A stretch of 61,567 nucleotides of DNA from an uncultured Caryophanales bacterium (GTDB lineage: Bacteria > Bacillota_I > Bacilli_A > RF39 > UBA660): NCBI GenBank assembly GCA_946611235.1, contig CAMODE010000050.1:1-61567 (forward strand). The letters run 5' to 3'. Shown here piece after piece: positions 39,833 to 50,195 of the stretch. Position 1 is the stretch's first letter. Every line of letters begins with the position of its first letter. Under the pieces are notes generated by a model, which did no database searches, had not been told where the DNA came from, and saw only the letters and a list, made by a program, of their open reading frames with translations. A program made the translations under genes and the position numbers.

Positions 39833-39907
39833 AAAACCACCTTACTACCTAATATGCTTTTTCTTACAAGAATATTATACTAGATATCGATTATTTTAGC
39901 AATATAT

Positions 39908-40777
39908 TTATACTAACCTTTTTAAGATGTCTTTTATCATATCATAATTATCTATTTTATTTATACTAAAACACTTTATTCCTAGGTCTTTAAATGAAGA
40001 TCCGCAGTGATACAATGTTTTATTATCGATTATGATATACCGATCATGAAAGCCATTATTATACTTTAACTCTACATTATTATATTGAGATTTATACCTA
40101 TTAATTAATTCTTCATCTACATTTTTACTATATACTACTACCTTCTTATTAGTTTTAGAAAGCATATCAAATAATTTCTTATTAGCGTAATTATCAACAA
40201 TTATAATATTTTTTTAAGAACTATCTAATATATCTAATAATAGTGAATATGCATCATATATTTGTCCTTCATAAAATATCTCATTACTAAATGTTTTACT
40301 ACTGAAATTATTTTCTAGTAATTTGATTCTTTCATCATGTTCTAATAGCATTTTTTTATAAAAACTATTTTCTAATAAATTGCAGGATATAAGATTCTTC
40401 ATCTTAACAAATGCTTCGATTACAAGAATTGTTGTATTAATAGCAGTATCACTTTTTAGTATAGTTCCTAACATCAAACAGCCCTCTTCGGTAAAAACTC
40501 TAGGATTGTATCTTCGACCACCATAGTTATTTTCTGAACTTGAGGTCGAAAATTTCGACCTCAAGTTTTTATTTTCAGTATCTGAAAGAATAAAACAATA
40601 TCTTTCAGGAAATTTTTTAGGATTATTTTTAACTGCTTCATTAACTCTTTTTGTCTCGACATGATAAACTTTAGCTAAATCCGAATCTAGCATTACTTGT
40701 TTTCCTCTTACTTCATATATCATATCCTCCATTTTTATATTATCTATAACTTCAATTTCATCCATCTTTTCTCCCTT
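39908..40777 (-). pseudogene. ORF6N-domain protein with PLD-like C-terminus, split by an in-frame TAA
   Basis: ORF6N motif VMLDSDLAKVYHVETKRVNEAVKNNPKKFPERYCFIL...YNPRVFTEEGCLMLGTIL; after TAA (40214-40216) the same frame continues KNIIIVDNYANKKLFDMLSKTNKKVVVYSKN...GFHDRYIIIDNKTLYHCGSSFKDLG. Start is probably just inside the leader, not at track position 40795. Confidence 0.75.
40537..40567. repeat. Perfect inverted repeat in the ORF6N coding sequence (15-bp arms, 1-nt centre)
   Basis: AACTTGAGGTCGAAA-a-TTTCGACCTCAAGTT. Confidence 0.95.
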
Positions 40778-40830
40778 CTGTTCTCCATTTTGCAATTATT
40801 TATTATAGTCTAAATCACTTAGGTAGTCAA
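40778..40830 (-). promoter_or_regulatory. Shared promoter/leader element, copy C (upstream of the ORF6N gene)
   Basis: TTGACT-N17-TATAATAAATAATTGCAAAATGGAGAACAG on the minus strand. Confidence 0.78.
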
Positions 40831-40862
40831 GATATTACAAGAGAATATTTAAAAAAGAAAAC

Positions 40863-42392
40863 TCATGCTCTTTTAAGTTTTCTTTTAATCATATTAAATA
40901 TTCTATTAAATAGATTCTTAGCATCATCACTTATAAAATATAATATAGATGATGTTAATCCTATTATTAAGACAAATATTAATCCTAATTTTAATACGGT
41001 AGTAATTAGTCCAGTGCTAGTAGATAAGAAGAAATGTTCTACTGGGATAAGGAGTAATGATAAAGCTATATATACTATTATTACAATAATAAAATCTTTT
41101 AAAGTATTAAAGAGACTTTTATCTTTAAATATTTTCTTAGTTACCGTACTTGATTTTAATAAGATATTTACTAAGAAGGCAATAGCAGTACCTAGTAGTA
41201 TTCCATTTATACTAAAGAAGTTTATTAATAAAATAGATAATACTAAATTAATAGTAGCGCAGATAAAGATATGTCTTTTATTATCTTTAAATAATCCGTC
41301 AGCATTAATTAATGCCACTAGTGGATAATATAAGATATTTAAGAATAGTGTTGTAGTAAATAAAAATACAGTTAAATAACTTAAGATATAATTATCTTTT
41401 CCTACCCATATTGATACAAAGCCTCTTATTCCTATCATAAAGGTTAAACACATACTAAAGGCTATAAGAATAAATAGCATTAAAAATTCTTTATATAATG
41501 GATGAACTCTTTTTTCTTCCTTTTTAGCAAAGACATTTCCAAAAGAATATACAGAAGAGAGTTCGACTCGGGAAGCAACTTCTCCTAGAAATCTTAAGAT
41601 ATAGTTATAAGTTGTATAGATACTTACCATAATAGGTCCATTAAAGCCCATTAATAATAAAGCATCGATATTATTTAAGACTAAATATCCTACCTGAGTC
41701 CATGCTAAATCTTTAGTCATTTTAACCATAGATGTATCTTTTCTTGCTATTTCATGTAACTCTGGATATTTCTTTTTAACGACTATTCTATTTATTATTT
41801 CTTCAAGTATTTTCATAGTTAATATGACAATGGCAATAGACTCTAATGTTCTAAATTTAATCGTTACTAAAACTATTAGGATATCACATAGTATTTTTAC
41901 ACTATTAAAAATTAGGGAATATGCATATTTTTCTTGAGCAGCCGATAAGACGGCAGAAAATGTTTGTCCTTTACCAAAGTATGATATTAAGTATGATGTT
42001 GATATGATAAAGAAACATATTAAGGCTGATGCTTTATATCCTTCTTCAAAGTGATAGAAGAGATATAATCCAATAGTTACTAAGAAGATTATTCCTAGTA
42101 TAATAAGACCTATTATTTTAAATACTTTTCTTGCTCCCCCATATATAGCATTAATATCATCTTTATTGTTATCGGCAAATGGTTTATATAAACTATAGAT
42201 AACAGCATCAGAAAAGCCTGCTTGGGCTAGAAAGACATAGGATATTATTTGATTTATTGTTTGATAGTAACCATTTCCTACATCTCCGATATAGTTTATT
42301 AAGACATTCATCTTTACTAAACCTATTATACCTATTATAAGATAAGGTAAAATATCACATACCATATTTAAAAATATTTTCTTTGTACGCAC
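40863..42392 (-). CDS. Oligosaccharide flippase-like / polysaccharide biosynthesis membrane protein
   Basis: ~12-14 TM helices, LINYIGDVGNGYYQTINQIISYVFLAQAGFSDAVIYSLYKPFA typical of Wzx-like flippases. Confidence 0.75.
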   Translation of the reverse strand: MRTKKIFLNMVCDILPYLIIGIIGLVKMNVLINYIGDVGNGYYQTINQIISYVFLAQAGFSDAVIYSLYKPFADNNKDDINAIYGGARKVFKIIGLIILGIIFLVTIGLYLFYHFEEGYKASALICFFIISTSYLISYFGKGQTFSAVLSAAQEKYAYSLIFNSVKILCDILIVLVTIKFRTLESIAIVILTMKILEEIINRIVVKKKYPELHEIARKDTSMVKMTKDLAWTQVGYLVLNNIDALLLMGFNGPIMVSIYTTYNYILRFLGEVASRVELSSVYSFGNVFAKKEEKRVHPLYKEFLMLFILIAFSMCLTFMIGIRGFVSIWVGKDNYILSYLTVFLFTTTLFLNILYYPLVALINADGLFKDNKRHIFICATINLVLSILLINFFSINGILLGTAIAFLVNILLKSSTVTKKIFKDKSLFNTLKDFIIVIIVYIALSLLLIPVEHFFLSTSTGLITTVLKLGLIFVLIIGLTSSILYFISDDAKNLFNRIFNMIKRKLKRA

Positions 42393-42449
42393 TTTTTATC
42401 ACTTCCATTACTATCATATCATAATTTTTATTTATTATAAAGAAAAAGA

Positions 42450-42635
42450 TTATGAGTTTACACTTTCTCTATAAATTATTAAAGCGGTAAAGCAGTAGAT
42501 TTGTTCTTCAGAGTATACTGAGCATGAAGTAGATAATTTTATATCTATTACTTCAATATTATTTTCACTAATAAATTTATTTACTTCTTTTTCTAGATCA
42601 CTTTCATGGCCTTCATCAATTATTTTTACTTTCAT
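42450..42635 (-). CDS. Cse60-like sporulation-associated small protein
   Basis: VKIIDEGHESDLEKEVNKFI...SEEQIYCFTALIIYRE resembles the Cse60 family. Confidence 0.65.
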   Translation of the reverse strand: MKVKIIDEGHESDLEKEVNKFISENNIEVIDIKLSTSCSVYSEEQIYCFTALIIYRESVNS

Positions 42636-42641
42636 AATCTC

Positions 42642-42682
42642 ACCAAAAAAAGTATATAACTTATATTATATACTTTTTTGTC
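42642..42682. terminator. Hairpin terminator
   Basis: AAAAAAGTATATAA...TTATATACTTTTTT. Confidence 0.55.
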
Positions 42683-42690
42683 ATATTATG

Positions 42691-43149
42691 TTATCCTCTT
42701 TGTACTTCGTAATATATTTCTTCTTTTTCATTTTCATCAGTTGTATATTCTAAATATAATTTAAATTTTACATCTGATAAGTCATCAGAACTAACAATGG
42801 TGCCTTCTAGAGTAAGGGAATTATTACTATCTATTAATAGTTCTTTTTCTTTATCAAATATTCCTATACTAGGATATGTATCGATAGTGTCATAATTATG
42901 TATTAGAAGGGCTTTAATATGATGCATATTTATTTTAGGATTATTAATAGTAAGAGTATAAGTAACGGTATCTCCATCTCTGTTTATATTAAAAAATGCA
43001 TTAAATTCTAAACTATCATGGATAGAAAATTCTTCTTGCTTTTCTAAATTGTTTTTATATTCTAGATAAGCAAATTTATCTTCTTCTACTTTACTTGTAC
43101 ACCCTATTAGTAAAAGAAACAAGGGTATTATTAGTAATACTTTTTTCAT
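42691..43149 (-). CDS. Putative lipoprotein
   Basis: [20 protein letters not shown] lipobox. Confidence 0.7.
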   Translation of the reverse strand: MKKVLLIIPLFLLLIGCTSKVEEDKFAYLEYKNNLEKQEEFSIHDSLEFNAFFNINRDGDTVTYTLTINNPKINMHHIKALLIHNYDTIDTYPSIGIFDKEKELLIDSNNSLTLEGTIVSSDDLSDVKFKLYLEYTTDENEKEEIYYEVQRG

Positions 43150-44378
43150 AATCTTTCCTCGATTCTTAATAGTCTATTATATTTTGATGTTCTTTCTCCT
43201 CTTGATAAAGAGCCTGTCTTTAACTGACCAGCAGAAAGTCCTACAGCAAAATCTGCTATATAGGAGTCATCTGTCTCACCACTTCGATGTGATATGATGG
43301 TATTATAATTATTATCTTTAGCTAACTTAATAGTATCTAATGTTTCAGTTACTGTTCCTATTTGATTTAGTTTAATTAAAATAGCATTAGCAATACCCAT
43401 ATCTATTCCCATTTGTAATAGTTTTTTATTAGTTACAAATAGGTCATCTCCAACTATCTGAATATCTCCTAATTCTTTGGTTAATAATTTCCATCCTTCA
43501 TAGTCTTCTTCATCTAAACCATCTTCGATCGATATAATTGGATAGTCTTTTATTAAATCTTTATAGTAGTCTATTAGTTCTGTACTAGTTACTTCTTTTC
43601 CTTCAAGGGTGTATATACCATTATCATAGAATTCTGAAGCAGCAACATCTAAGGCAATATTTACATCTTTACCAAAGACATAACCTGATTTTTCTACGGA
43701 TTCTTTTATTAAATCTAAAGCTTCTCTAGTTGTATTTATATTAGGGGCAAAGCCTCCTTCATCTCCTACTCCACATAATAGATTTTTTTCTTTTAAGACA
43801 CTTTTTAAGGTATTAAATATTTCACTACCCATTCTTAGATTTTCTTTATACTCATTTTTATTTGGTACAATCATAAATTCTTGGAAGTCTAATTCATTAC
43901 TAGCATGAGCTCCTCCATTTAAGATATTCATCATACATCTTGGCATTGAATAATCTGTTCCTAAGTATTCATATAGTTCAATACCCTTTTCTTGAGCTGC
44001 TGCTTTAAGTACTGCTAGGGATACTCCTAGTATGGCATTTGCTCCTAGTACTTCTTTATTTTCGGTACCATCTTTTTCTATCATAATATTATCTATTTCT
44101 CTTTGACTAGATACTTCCATACCTACTAGTAATGGTGCTATGATATTATTAACATTGTTAACTGCTTTTAACACTCCTTTACCATGATATCTGTTTTGAT
44201 CATTATCTCTTAATTCTAGAGCCTCCCTTTTACCAGTAGATGCTCCACTTGGTACAGAAGCCATACTCTTTATTCCTGATTCTAAGGTAAGTTCTACCTC
44301 AACAGTAGGATTACCTCTTGAATCTAATATTTCTCTTGCATATATATTTTTTATTTTACTCAAGTTTATTACCTCCAC
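43146..44378 (-). CDS. eno: Enolase
   Basis: [75 protein letters not shown]. Confidence 0.97.
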   Translation of the reverse strand: MEVINLSKIKNIYAREILDSRGNPTVEVELTLESGIKSMASVPSGASTGKREALELRDNDQNRYHGKGVLKAVNNVNNIIAPLLVGMEVSSQREIDNIMIEKDGTENKEVLGANAILGVSLAVLKAAAQEKGIELYEYLGTDYSMPRCMMNILNGGAHASNELDFQEFMIVPNKNEYKENLRMGSEIFNTLKSVLKEKNLLCGVGDEGGFAPNINTTREALDLIKESVEKSGYVFGKDVNIALDVAASEFYDNGIYTLEGKEVTSTELIDYYKDLIKDYPIISIEDGLDEEDYEGWKLLTKELGDIQIVGDDLFVTNKKLLQMGIDMGIANAILIKLNQIGTVTETLDTIKLAKDNNYNTIISHRSGETDDSYIADFAVGLSAGQLKTGSLSRGERTSKYNRLLRIEERL

Positions 44379-44427
44379 AATAATTATACGAAATTAAATA
44401 TAAAAAATCAAGGTATATATTTTTGTG

Positions 44428-44910
44428 TTAATATACTTTATTATATTTACCAGCAAAATATACATTATGTCCAGCATATGGATTCATATTATCGGGATAT
44501 AACTCAGTAATTCTTACAGACTGTATATTATTTTCAGATGAAAACTCGAAGCTAATTATACTTTCTTTATCATCTATTTCTTCCTTAAATTCATATTTAT
44601 TAGTTTTTATCTTAGTAGCAGTACCTTTTACTTCACCAATATTTACATGTTCAATATCTATACCATGAACTGCAGATAGTTCAAAGTCTATTGAAGTATC
44701 CTTCTCATTTGATACTATTAAAGTTGCATCATGATAGGAATATTCATTTTCACTTTTATTATTATATGTACCACTTAATACTATTTCATTTACTACTTTT
44801 TCTTCTTCATTGTTTTTATTTAATACTTTTTCATAGACAATATATCCTGATAATATGATTAATATTAAAAGCAATATAATTATAATCTTATTTTTTTTCA
44901 TTTTTTTCAT
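44428..44910 (-). CDS. Hypothetical membrane-anchored extracytoplasmic protein
   Basis: N-terminal TM and charged soluble domain. Confidence 0.6.
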   Translation of the reverse strand: MKKMKKNKIIIILLLILIILSGYIVYEKVLNKNNEEEKVVNEIVLSGTYNNKSENEYSYHDATLIVSNEKDTSIDFELSAVHGIDIEHVNIGEVKGTATKIKTNKYEFKEEIDDKESIISFEFSSENNIQSVRITELYPDNMNPYAGHNVYFAGKYNKVY

Positions 44911-44914
44911 CCTC

Positions 44915-45148
44915 TTATTTATTATTAATAGTATCCTTAATTAGTTCTTCAATTAATCTAGGAGTTTTAAGTTTGCTTCTATCTATTCTTGTAGGTATTA
45001 AAGTAATACCTAAATCTTCTAATTTAGAAAATAATTCTATAAAAGCAAAGGAATCAAGAAGCCCACTATCAATTAGTTCACAATTCTTATCATAAACACT
45101 TTTATCTTCACATATTTCATATAATAAATCACATATATTTATATTCAT
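44915..45148 (-). CDS. DltC-like acyl/peptidyl carrier protein
   Basis: ELIDSGLLDSFAFIELFSKLEDLGITLIPTRIDRSKLKTPRLIEELI, with DS phosphopantetheine site. Confidence 0.8.
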   Translation of the reverse strand: MNINICDLLYEICEDKSVYDKNCELIDSGLLDSFAFIELFSKLEDLGITLIPTRIDRSKLKTPRLIEELIKDTINNK

Positions 45149-46563
45149 TATAAATCACTTAAACTCTTTCGATCATATTTACCATTATTATTTATTGGGA
45201 TACTATCTATTATTTCAATAGTTTTAGGTACCATATAACTAGGTATTAATTTAGATAGTTCTTTCTTTATATAGTTAGTATCTATATTTTTATTTATAGT
45301 AACATATCCTTTAATTAATTTAACAATATTATTATCTTTATATTTACATATTACGACAGCTTCTTTAATGCCATCTATTTTTAATAAGTTATTTTCAATA
45401 TCTCCTAGTTCAATACGATATCCCATATATTTTATTTGATTATCTAGTCTTCCTTTACAATATAGATAGTTATCTTCAATTATTCCTATGTCCCCTGTTT
45501 TATATGTATTTTTATTATTTTCTATATAACAATTATCACTATTTATATCTAAATATCCATCAAAGACACTATCTCCCTTTAATACTATTTCATTATCTTT
45601 TATTAATATATCAACAGCACTAGTATTTATTTTTCCTACAGGTAGATATTCTTTAGATAACATACTATCTTCTATCTGCAATAAAGATACACAGCAAGTA
45701 GCCTCTGTTGGCCCATAGGCATTTATTATTTTGATATTTTTAAATCTTTCTTTAATCTTTTTAACTGTAGATACTTCGAGTAATTCACCACAAAAGAACA
45801 TATATTTAATACTTGAATAATTTTCTTCATTAAAGTCATTATCTATTAATAGCATCTTGATAAAGGTAGGAGTCATTATTAAGAAATTTATTTCATTATC
45901 TTTAATAGCACTATATACTTTAGATAGATTACTCTTATCATCACTACTTATTCCTATGATACTATTATTTTTGTAAATAGAAAAATATAAGTCCATAACA
46001 CTTAAATCAAAACTAAAACTAGCTTGACTAAGTACATTGATATTACTGCAATCTTTAAATTCTTCTAAATTTGTTATCCAATTTATAAAGTTATTTAAAT
46101 TTTTATAACTAATTGGTACTCCTTTTGATTTACCAGTAGAACCACTAGTAAAGATAGTATAAGCATATTTATTATTATTTTCATAATATTTATTAATATT
46201 ATCATATCTAGTATTTAATTCTTCTATGGAAAGACACTCAGTATTATTAATTATTATTTCATTATCACTAAGAATTAAAGTAACTCCTGTTTCATTTATG
46301 ATGTCTTCAATTCGATATAAGGGAGTACATGTATATAATGGTATATAGCATCTATGGGCTACAATACATGATAATATTGATATAACAGTATCAACGCTTT
46401 TATCTCCATATATGATAATAGGACTACTTCCTTGTTTTTTTAAATTATTAGATAGTTTAAGTACCCTTTCATAACATTCTTTATAAGTTATCATTTCTTC
46501 ATCTATTTTATAAAATAAATTATTATTACCTTTTTTTAATATATTTAATAAATTATCAATCAT
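45148..46563 (-). CDS. DltA-like amino acid adenylation enzyme
   Basis: YTIFTSGSTGKSKGVPISYKNL, NAYGPTEATCC, YKTGDIG, KYMGYRIELGDIE. Confidence 0.85.
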   Translation of the reverse strand: MIDNLLNILKKGNNNLFYKIDEEMITYKECYERVLKLSNNLKKQGSSPIIIYGDKSVDTVISILSCIVAHRCYIPLYTCTPLYRIEDIINETGVTLILSDNEIIINNTECLSIEELNTRYDNINKYYENNNKYAYTIFTSGSTGKSKGVPISYKNLNNFINWITNLEEFKDCSNINVLSQASFSFDLSVMDLYFSIYKNNSIIGISSDDKSNLSKVYSAIKDNEINFLIMTPTFIKMLLIDNDFNEENYSSIKYMFFCGELLEVSTVKKIKERFKNIKIINAYGPTEATCCVSLLQIEDSMLSKEYLPVGKINTSAVDILIKDNEIVLKGDSVFDGYLDINSDNCYIENNKNTYKTGDIGIIEDNYLYCKGRLDNQIKYMGYRIELGDIENNLLKIDGIKEAVVICKYKDNNIVKLIKGYVTINKNIDTNYIKKELSKLIPSYMVPKTIEIIDSIPINNNGKYDRKSLSDL

Positions 46564-47383
46564 TTCTTATCTCACTTTCCGGTATTAAAGAATAATCATA
46601 CATAACTTCCGAATGATTATCTAATATCAATTCTTTATTTATTTCTTTATTTGTTTTTTTATCAATAGTTATTTTATAAACCTGGGATACACGATAGTAT
46701 TTATTTCCTTCTTTTTTAAAATGATGATTTTCTTCTACTAATTTGTATCGATAAGGGAATTCTTTTTCACTTCTTAGTTCTCCGCATAGCACGTCATCAT
46801 CAACCCATAGTAATAGTTGTACATCATTATCGGTATTATTTTTAAATCTATAATCTAAATAATTATAAAAGACTGATGTCCCTGTACCAAATGGCACTCT
46901 TCTTCTTTCATCAGGAAATAAAGCATCAGAATGATGATGTAGTTCGACATCTTCTAATGGACTATTTAATACTAAGTAATGAATCATATTAGCAAGTTGA
47001 CAAAGGCCTCCTCCGACATCGTGAGTTAGACCATGTCTACTAATAACTAATCCTTCTTTATATCCCTTTCTACGAGTAGGTTCTCCGACTAAATACCAAA
47101 AAGAAAATATTTCTCCCGGATGAATAATAAGTCCATTTATTTTAGAGGCTGCTATCTGTAAATTGGTTTTTTTATTTACTTGAAGTTCCATATCAACATT
47201 ATGTAGTTTTCTTAAGATTATTGATGTATGACTCTTAACAATATTAGGCAGTTCATTACTATCTTTATCTTTTGCTAATACTTTGTTATCTAATTTGTTT
47301 TTTATATTTCTTTTAGTTCTTTCTTTAAATACAGAAATATCATAAAATAATGGATTAATTTCACAAAATAATTTTCTTCCCAT
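46556..47383 (-). CDS. VanW family protein
   Basis: KTNLQIAASKINGLIIHPGEIFSFWYLVGEPTRRKGYKEGLVI and GGGLCQLANMIHYLVL. Confidence 0.85.
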   Translation of the reverse strand: MGRKLFCEINPLFYDISVFKERTKRNIKNKLDNKVLAKDKDSNELPNIVKSHTSIILRKLHNVDMELQVNKKTNLQIAASKINGLIIHPGEIFSFWYLVGEPTRRKGYKEGLVISRHGLTHDVGGGLCQLANMIHYLVLNSPLEDVELHHHSDALFPDERRRVPFGTGTSVFYNYLDYRFKNNTDNDVQLLLWVDDDVLCGELRSEKEFPYRYKLVEENHHFKKEGNKYYRVSQVYKITIDKKTNKEINKELILDNHSEVMYDYSLIPESEIRND

Positions 47384-47443
47384 AATATATACTCCTTACT
47401 TTTAAATAACTGCTAAATGTTATATAATAATCTTGGTGATTAA

Positions 47444-48007
47444 ATGTTTTATACTTACGATAATATTAATAATTATATAGATAATGATTATATAGATATG
47501 TATAATAGTTTAAATATACTAGATAAAAATAAAATTGATAAACTAATTAATACTAATGATAAGAAACTAGCAATATTATCAAAGTATCTCCTTAAGACTA
47601 TTTTATCACAAAAATATCATTTAGACTATAATAATATTTATTATAATGAAAATAGCAAACCTTTAATTAAGGGAATATACTTTAATATATCACATTCTAA
47701 TGATTATGTAGTAGTAGTATTTTCGAGTAATAAGATTGGTATTGATATCGAAAAAGTAAGAGAAGTAAACCTAAATATTATTAATTATTTTTGTAATGAT
47801 AAAGAAAAAGACTATATACTTAAAACTGATAATAAGTATAAGTGTCTATTTAAAATATATACCTTTAAGGAAGCTTATATTAAAATGCTTGGTAATAATT
47901 TATTCAATATAAAAAAGATAGATTCTTTTAATATAGATAATCTTAATATTAAAAGAATCGATGATATACCAGAATATATAATTACAATAATAGAAAAACC
48001 AGAATAG
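47444..48007 (+). CDS. 4'-phosphopantetheinyl transferase (Sfp-type)
   Basis: FNISHSNDYVVVVFSSNKIGIDIEKVREVN and YTFKEAYIKMLG. Confidence 0.85.
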   Translation: MFYTYDNINNYIDNDYIDMYNSLNILDKNKIDKLINTNDKKLAILSKYLLKTILSQKYHLDYNNIYYNENSKPLIKGIYFNISHSNDYVVVVFSSNKIGIDIEKVREVNLNIINYFCNDKEKDYILKTDNKYKCLFKIYTFKEAYIKMLGNNLFNIKKIDSFNIDNLNIKRIDDIPEYIITIIEKPE

Positions 48008-48024
48008 TTTCTGGTTTTAAAATT
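47996..48024. terminator. Terminator between convergent genes
   Basis: AAAACCAGAA-TAG-TTTCTGGTTTT. Confidence 0.65.
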
Positions 48025-48766
48025 TATATTGTTCATATAAGGAATCATTTATTTTGCTTTTAGCTATTGGTATTTTTACTTCTTGATTACTTATAGAGTT
48101 CTTAGGCAAAATTATCACTAACTGATTATATTCAAAATACCATGTTTCTTCTTTACTTAGTAATTCATCAAGACTTTGTCTTTCTTCTTTTTCATAGTAG
48201 ACCTGTGATTTTATCTCTTCAGACATTTCAATATAATCTTCACATTCTTTTTTTACAATATCAAATGCACCTTGACCAATATCCTTTAAAGTTAATATTT
48301 TACCGGTTTTAGCATCAAAGTTATATGCTGATTCATTATTCCAGGTTACTCCTCCAAAATTACCAGTCATTTCTAAAGTAAAGGATAATCTACCACTTGT
48401 AACAATTGATTCTTTATATAATAGTGTTATACCCATGTCTTCTTCTTTAACGTTACTTTCTACCACATCATCAGTAGTCTTTTTAATATTATCCCACTCT
48501 TTATTAGATACTTCAGTTAAATAATTAGTTATTGTATTTGCTACTTCTTTATTACTACTATTTGTAATACTAGGTATATTTCTTAAATTTTTTATTTCGA
48601 TACCATCTATTGTACTTTTTACATATTCTTCTTCTTTATATGTTACACTAAATGTACTATTATCATTTTTATTTAATTTAATAGTACCAGTAAGTAATAA
48701 TGTAATAAAGGCAGTTAATCCTATAGCAACTACTAAAAGTATAATGATTATTGTATTTTTTTTCAT
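48017..48766 (-). CDS. DUF3298-like membrane-anchored protein
   Basis: N-terminal TM, YNFDAKTGKILTLKDIG, and WYFEYNQLVIILPKNSI region typical of DUF3298/DUF4163 proteins. Confidence 0.6.
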   Translation of the reverse strand: MKKNTIIIILLVVAIGLTAFITLLLTGTIKLNKNDNSTFSVTYKEEEYVKSTIDGIEIKNLRNIPSITNSSNKEVANTITNYLTEVSNKEWDNIKKTTDDVVESNVKEEDMGITLLYKESIVTSGRLSFTLEMTGNFGGVTWNNESAYNFDAKTGKILTLKDIGQGAFDIVKKECEDYIEMSEEIKSQVYYEKEERQSLDELLSKEETWYFEYNQLVIILPKNSISNQEVKIPIAKSKINDSLYEQYKF

Positions 48767-48855
48767 TTTTATCTATCTCCTATTCTTCTATAAGAATATA
48801 GCATATTAATTATTATAAATCAATATGCTATATTTAATTTTACATTTAGTTTACG

Positions 48856-49185
48856 TTATTTCTCTCCAGTTAGTATAGATATCTTATTGTGCAAATCACT
48901 TATTTTATTATTATAATTAGTAATACTATTATTTTTACTTTCAATATCTGTTTTTAATGATGTTACTTTATCATTTAAACTAACACTTTCATTATTTATT
49001 ATATCTATTTCTTCTTTTAATTTAGTATATTTATCGATATCATTATTTAAACTTATATATTTATCTTTATTAGATAATAATTCTTTATTTAACTTATATT
49101 CTTTATAATTAAAAATTAAGGCATTTATAAATGTAGTAAATATTAATATATTAATAACTAATAATAAGTATTTCATTTTTTTCAT
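48856..49185 (-). CDS. Small membrane-anchored coiled-coil protein
   Basis: One TM helix plus heptad-like coiled-coil. Confidence 0.55.
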   Translation of the reverse strand: MKKMKYLLLVINILIFTTFINALIFNYKEYKLNKELLSNKDKYISLNNDIDKYTKLKEEIDIINNESVSLNDKVTSLKTDIESKNNSITNYNNKISDLHNKISILTGEK

Positions 49186-50195
49186 TAGTAATATACGACC
49201 TTCTTTCCAAAATAATTATATCTTGATTCAAAAGTACTTCGATTCTGATATTTTATTCTACCATCTATTGGATCAGATATTATTACTTCATTATCATTAT
49301 ATCCTATTAGTACAACAGCATGTTCTCCTGCTTTCCATGATATTTTTTCCATAGTAGGTTTATATATCCATGTCTTTGATATATAAGGAACAGACAATGA
49401 ATTAGAAGTCCATACTACTACTGGTCTATTGTTTTTAACAAGATTTAATACTTCACTAAATGGGTAATTATTTCTTACTATTACACCACTTTTATAAATA
49501 TTTGCGACATCCGCTACTGGATTTTCATATACCCCATAAGATAGTTCATCATAAGGATTACCAATAAACTCTAATTCAGGATTACCTCCATACATTACTC
49601 CTTCTTCTTCATAAGGAATACTTCCCTTTTTTAATTTATCAATAATATTATTAGGAGCAACACTTATTCCATAATATTTAAGTAAAATAGTTAGAGCAAC
49701 AGACTCACATCCTGTAGGATAATTAGGATACTGATTAATAGTGGGAACTCCTTCTATCTTAACTGTGGACTCTCTTATTTTTCTTTGTTTTTCCTCCCAT
49801 AATAAGTTATTATACTTTTTACTTAAACTATTATATTGTGTTTCAAGAGATAATAGTTTTTCATTAACAATATCAAATTCTTTTAATAAATCTTCAACTT
49901 CCTTAGTTTTTATTTCATTATCTTTTTCAATAATATCCATTTCTTCAATTAACTTATCTACTGTTATGGTATTATTATCTGATTTATTTAGTATTTCTTT
50001 TTCTAATTCTTTTTTTTGCTCTTCTAGTGATGATAAATTAATATTATTACTGGTATCTAATACTTCATTATCCGAAAAATATTTATATAACTTTCTATTA
50101 TCTTTTTTGATATTATTAATATTAATACATAGATATATTGTTAAACTAATAAATATTATTGATGGTATTAACCATAAAAAATACTTTTTCATCAT
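49185..50195 (-). CDS. Membrane-anchored C39-like cysteine peptidase with coiled-coil stalk
   Basis: GVPTINQYPNYPTGCESVALTILLKYYG, then GEHAVVLIGYNDNEVIISDPIDG. Confidence 0.8.
   Translation of the reverse strand: MMKKYFLWLIPSIIFISLTIYLCININNIKKDNRKLYKYFSDNEVLDTSNNINLSSLEEQKKELEKEILNKSDNNTITVDKLIEEMDIIEKDNEIKTKEVEDLLKEFDIVNEKLLSLETQYNSLSKKYNNLLWEEKQRKIRESTVKIEGVPTINQYPNYPTGCESVALTILLKYYGISVAPNNIIDKLKKGSIPYEEEGVMYGGNPELEFIGNPYDELSYGVYENPVADVANIYKSGVIVRNNYPFSEVLNLVKNNRPVVVWTSNSLSVPYISKTWIYKPTMEKISWKAGEHAVVLIGYNDNEVIISDPIDGRIKYQNRSTFESRYNYFGKKVVYY

Noticed and set aside
40795-40795. Track start codon of the ORF6N ORF (MQNGEQKGEKMDE)
   Set aside because: This ATG exists only because copy C has TTGCAA instead of TTACAA inside the conserved leader; the ATG at the MDEIEVIDN segment is the likelier start.
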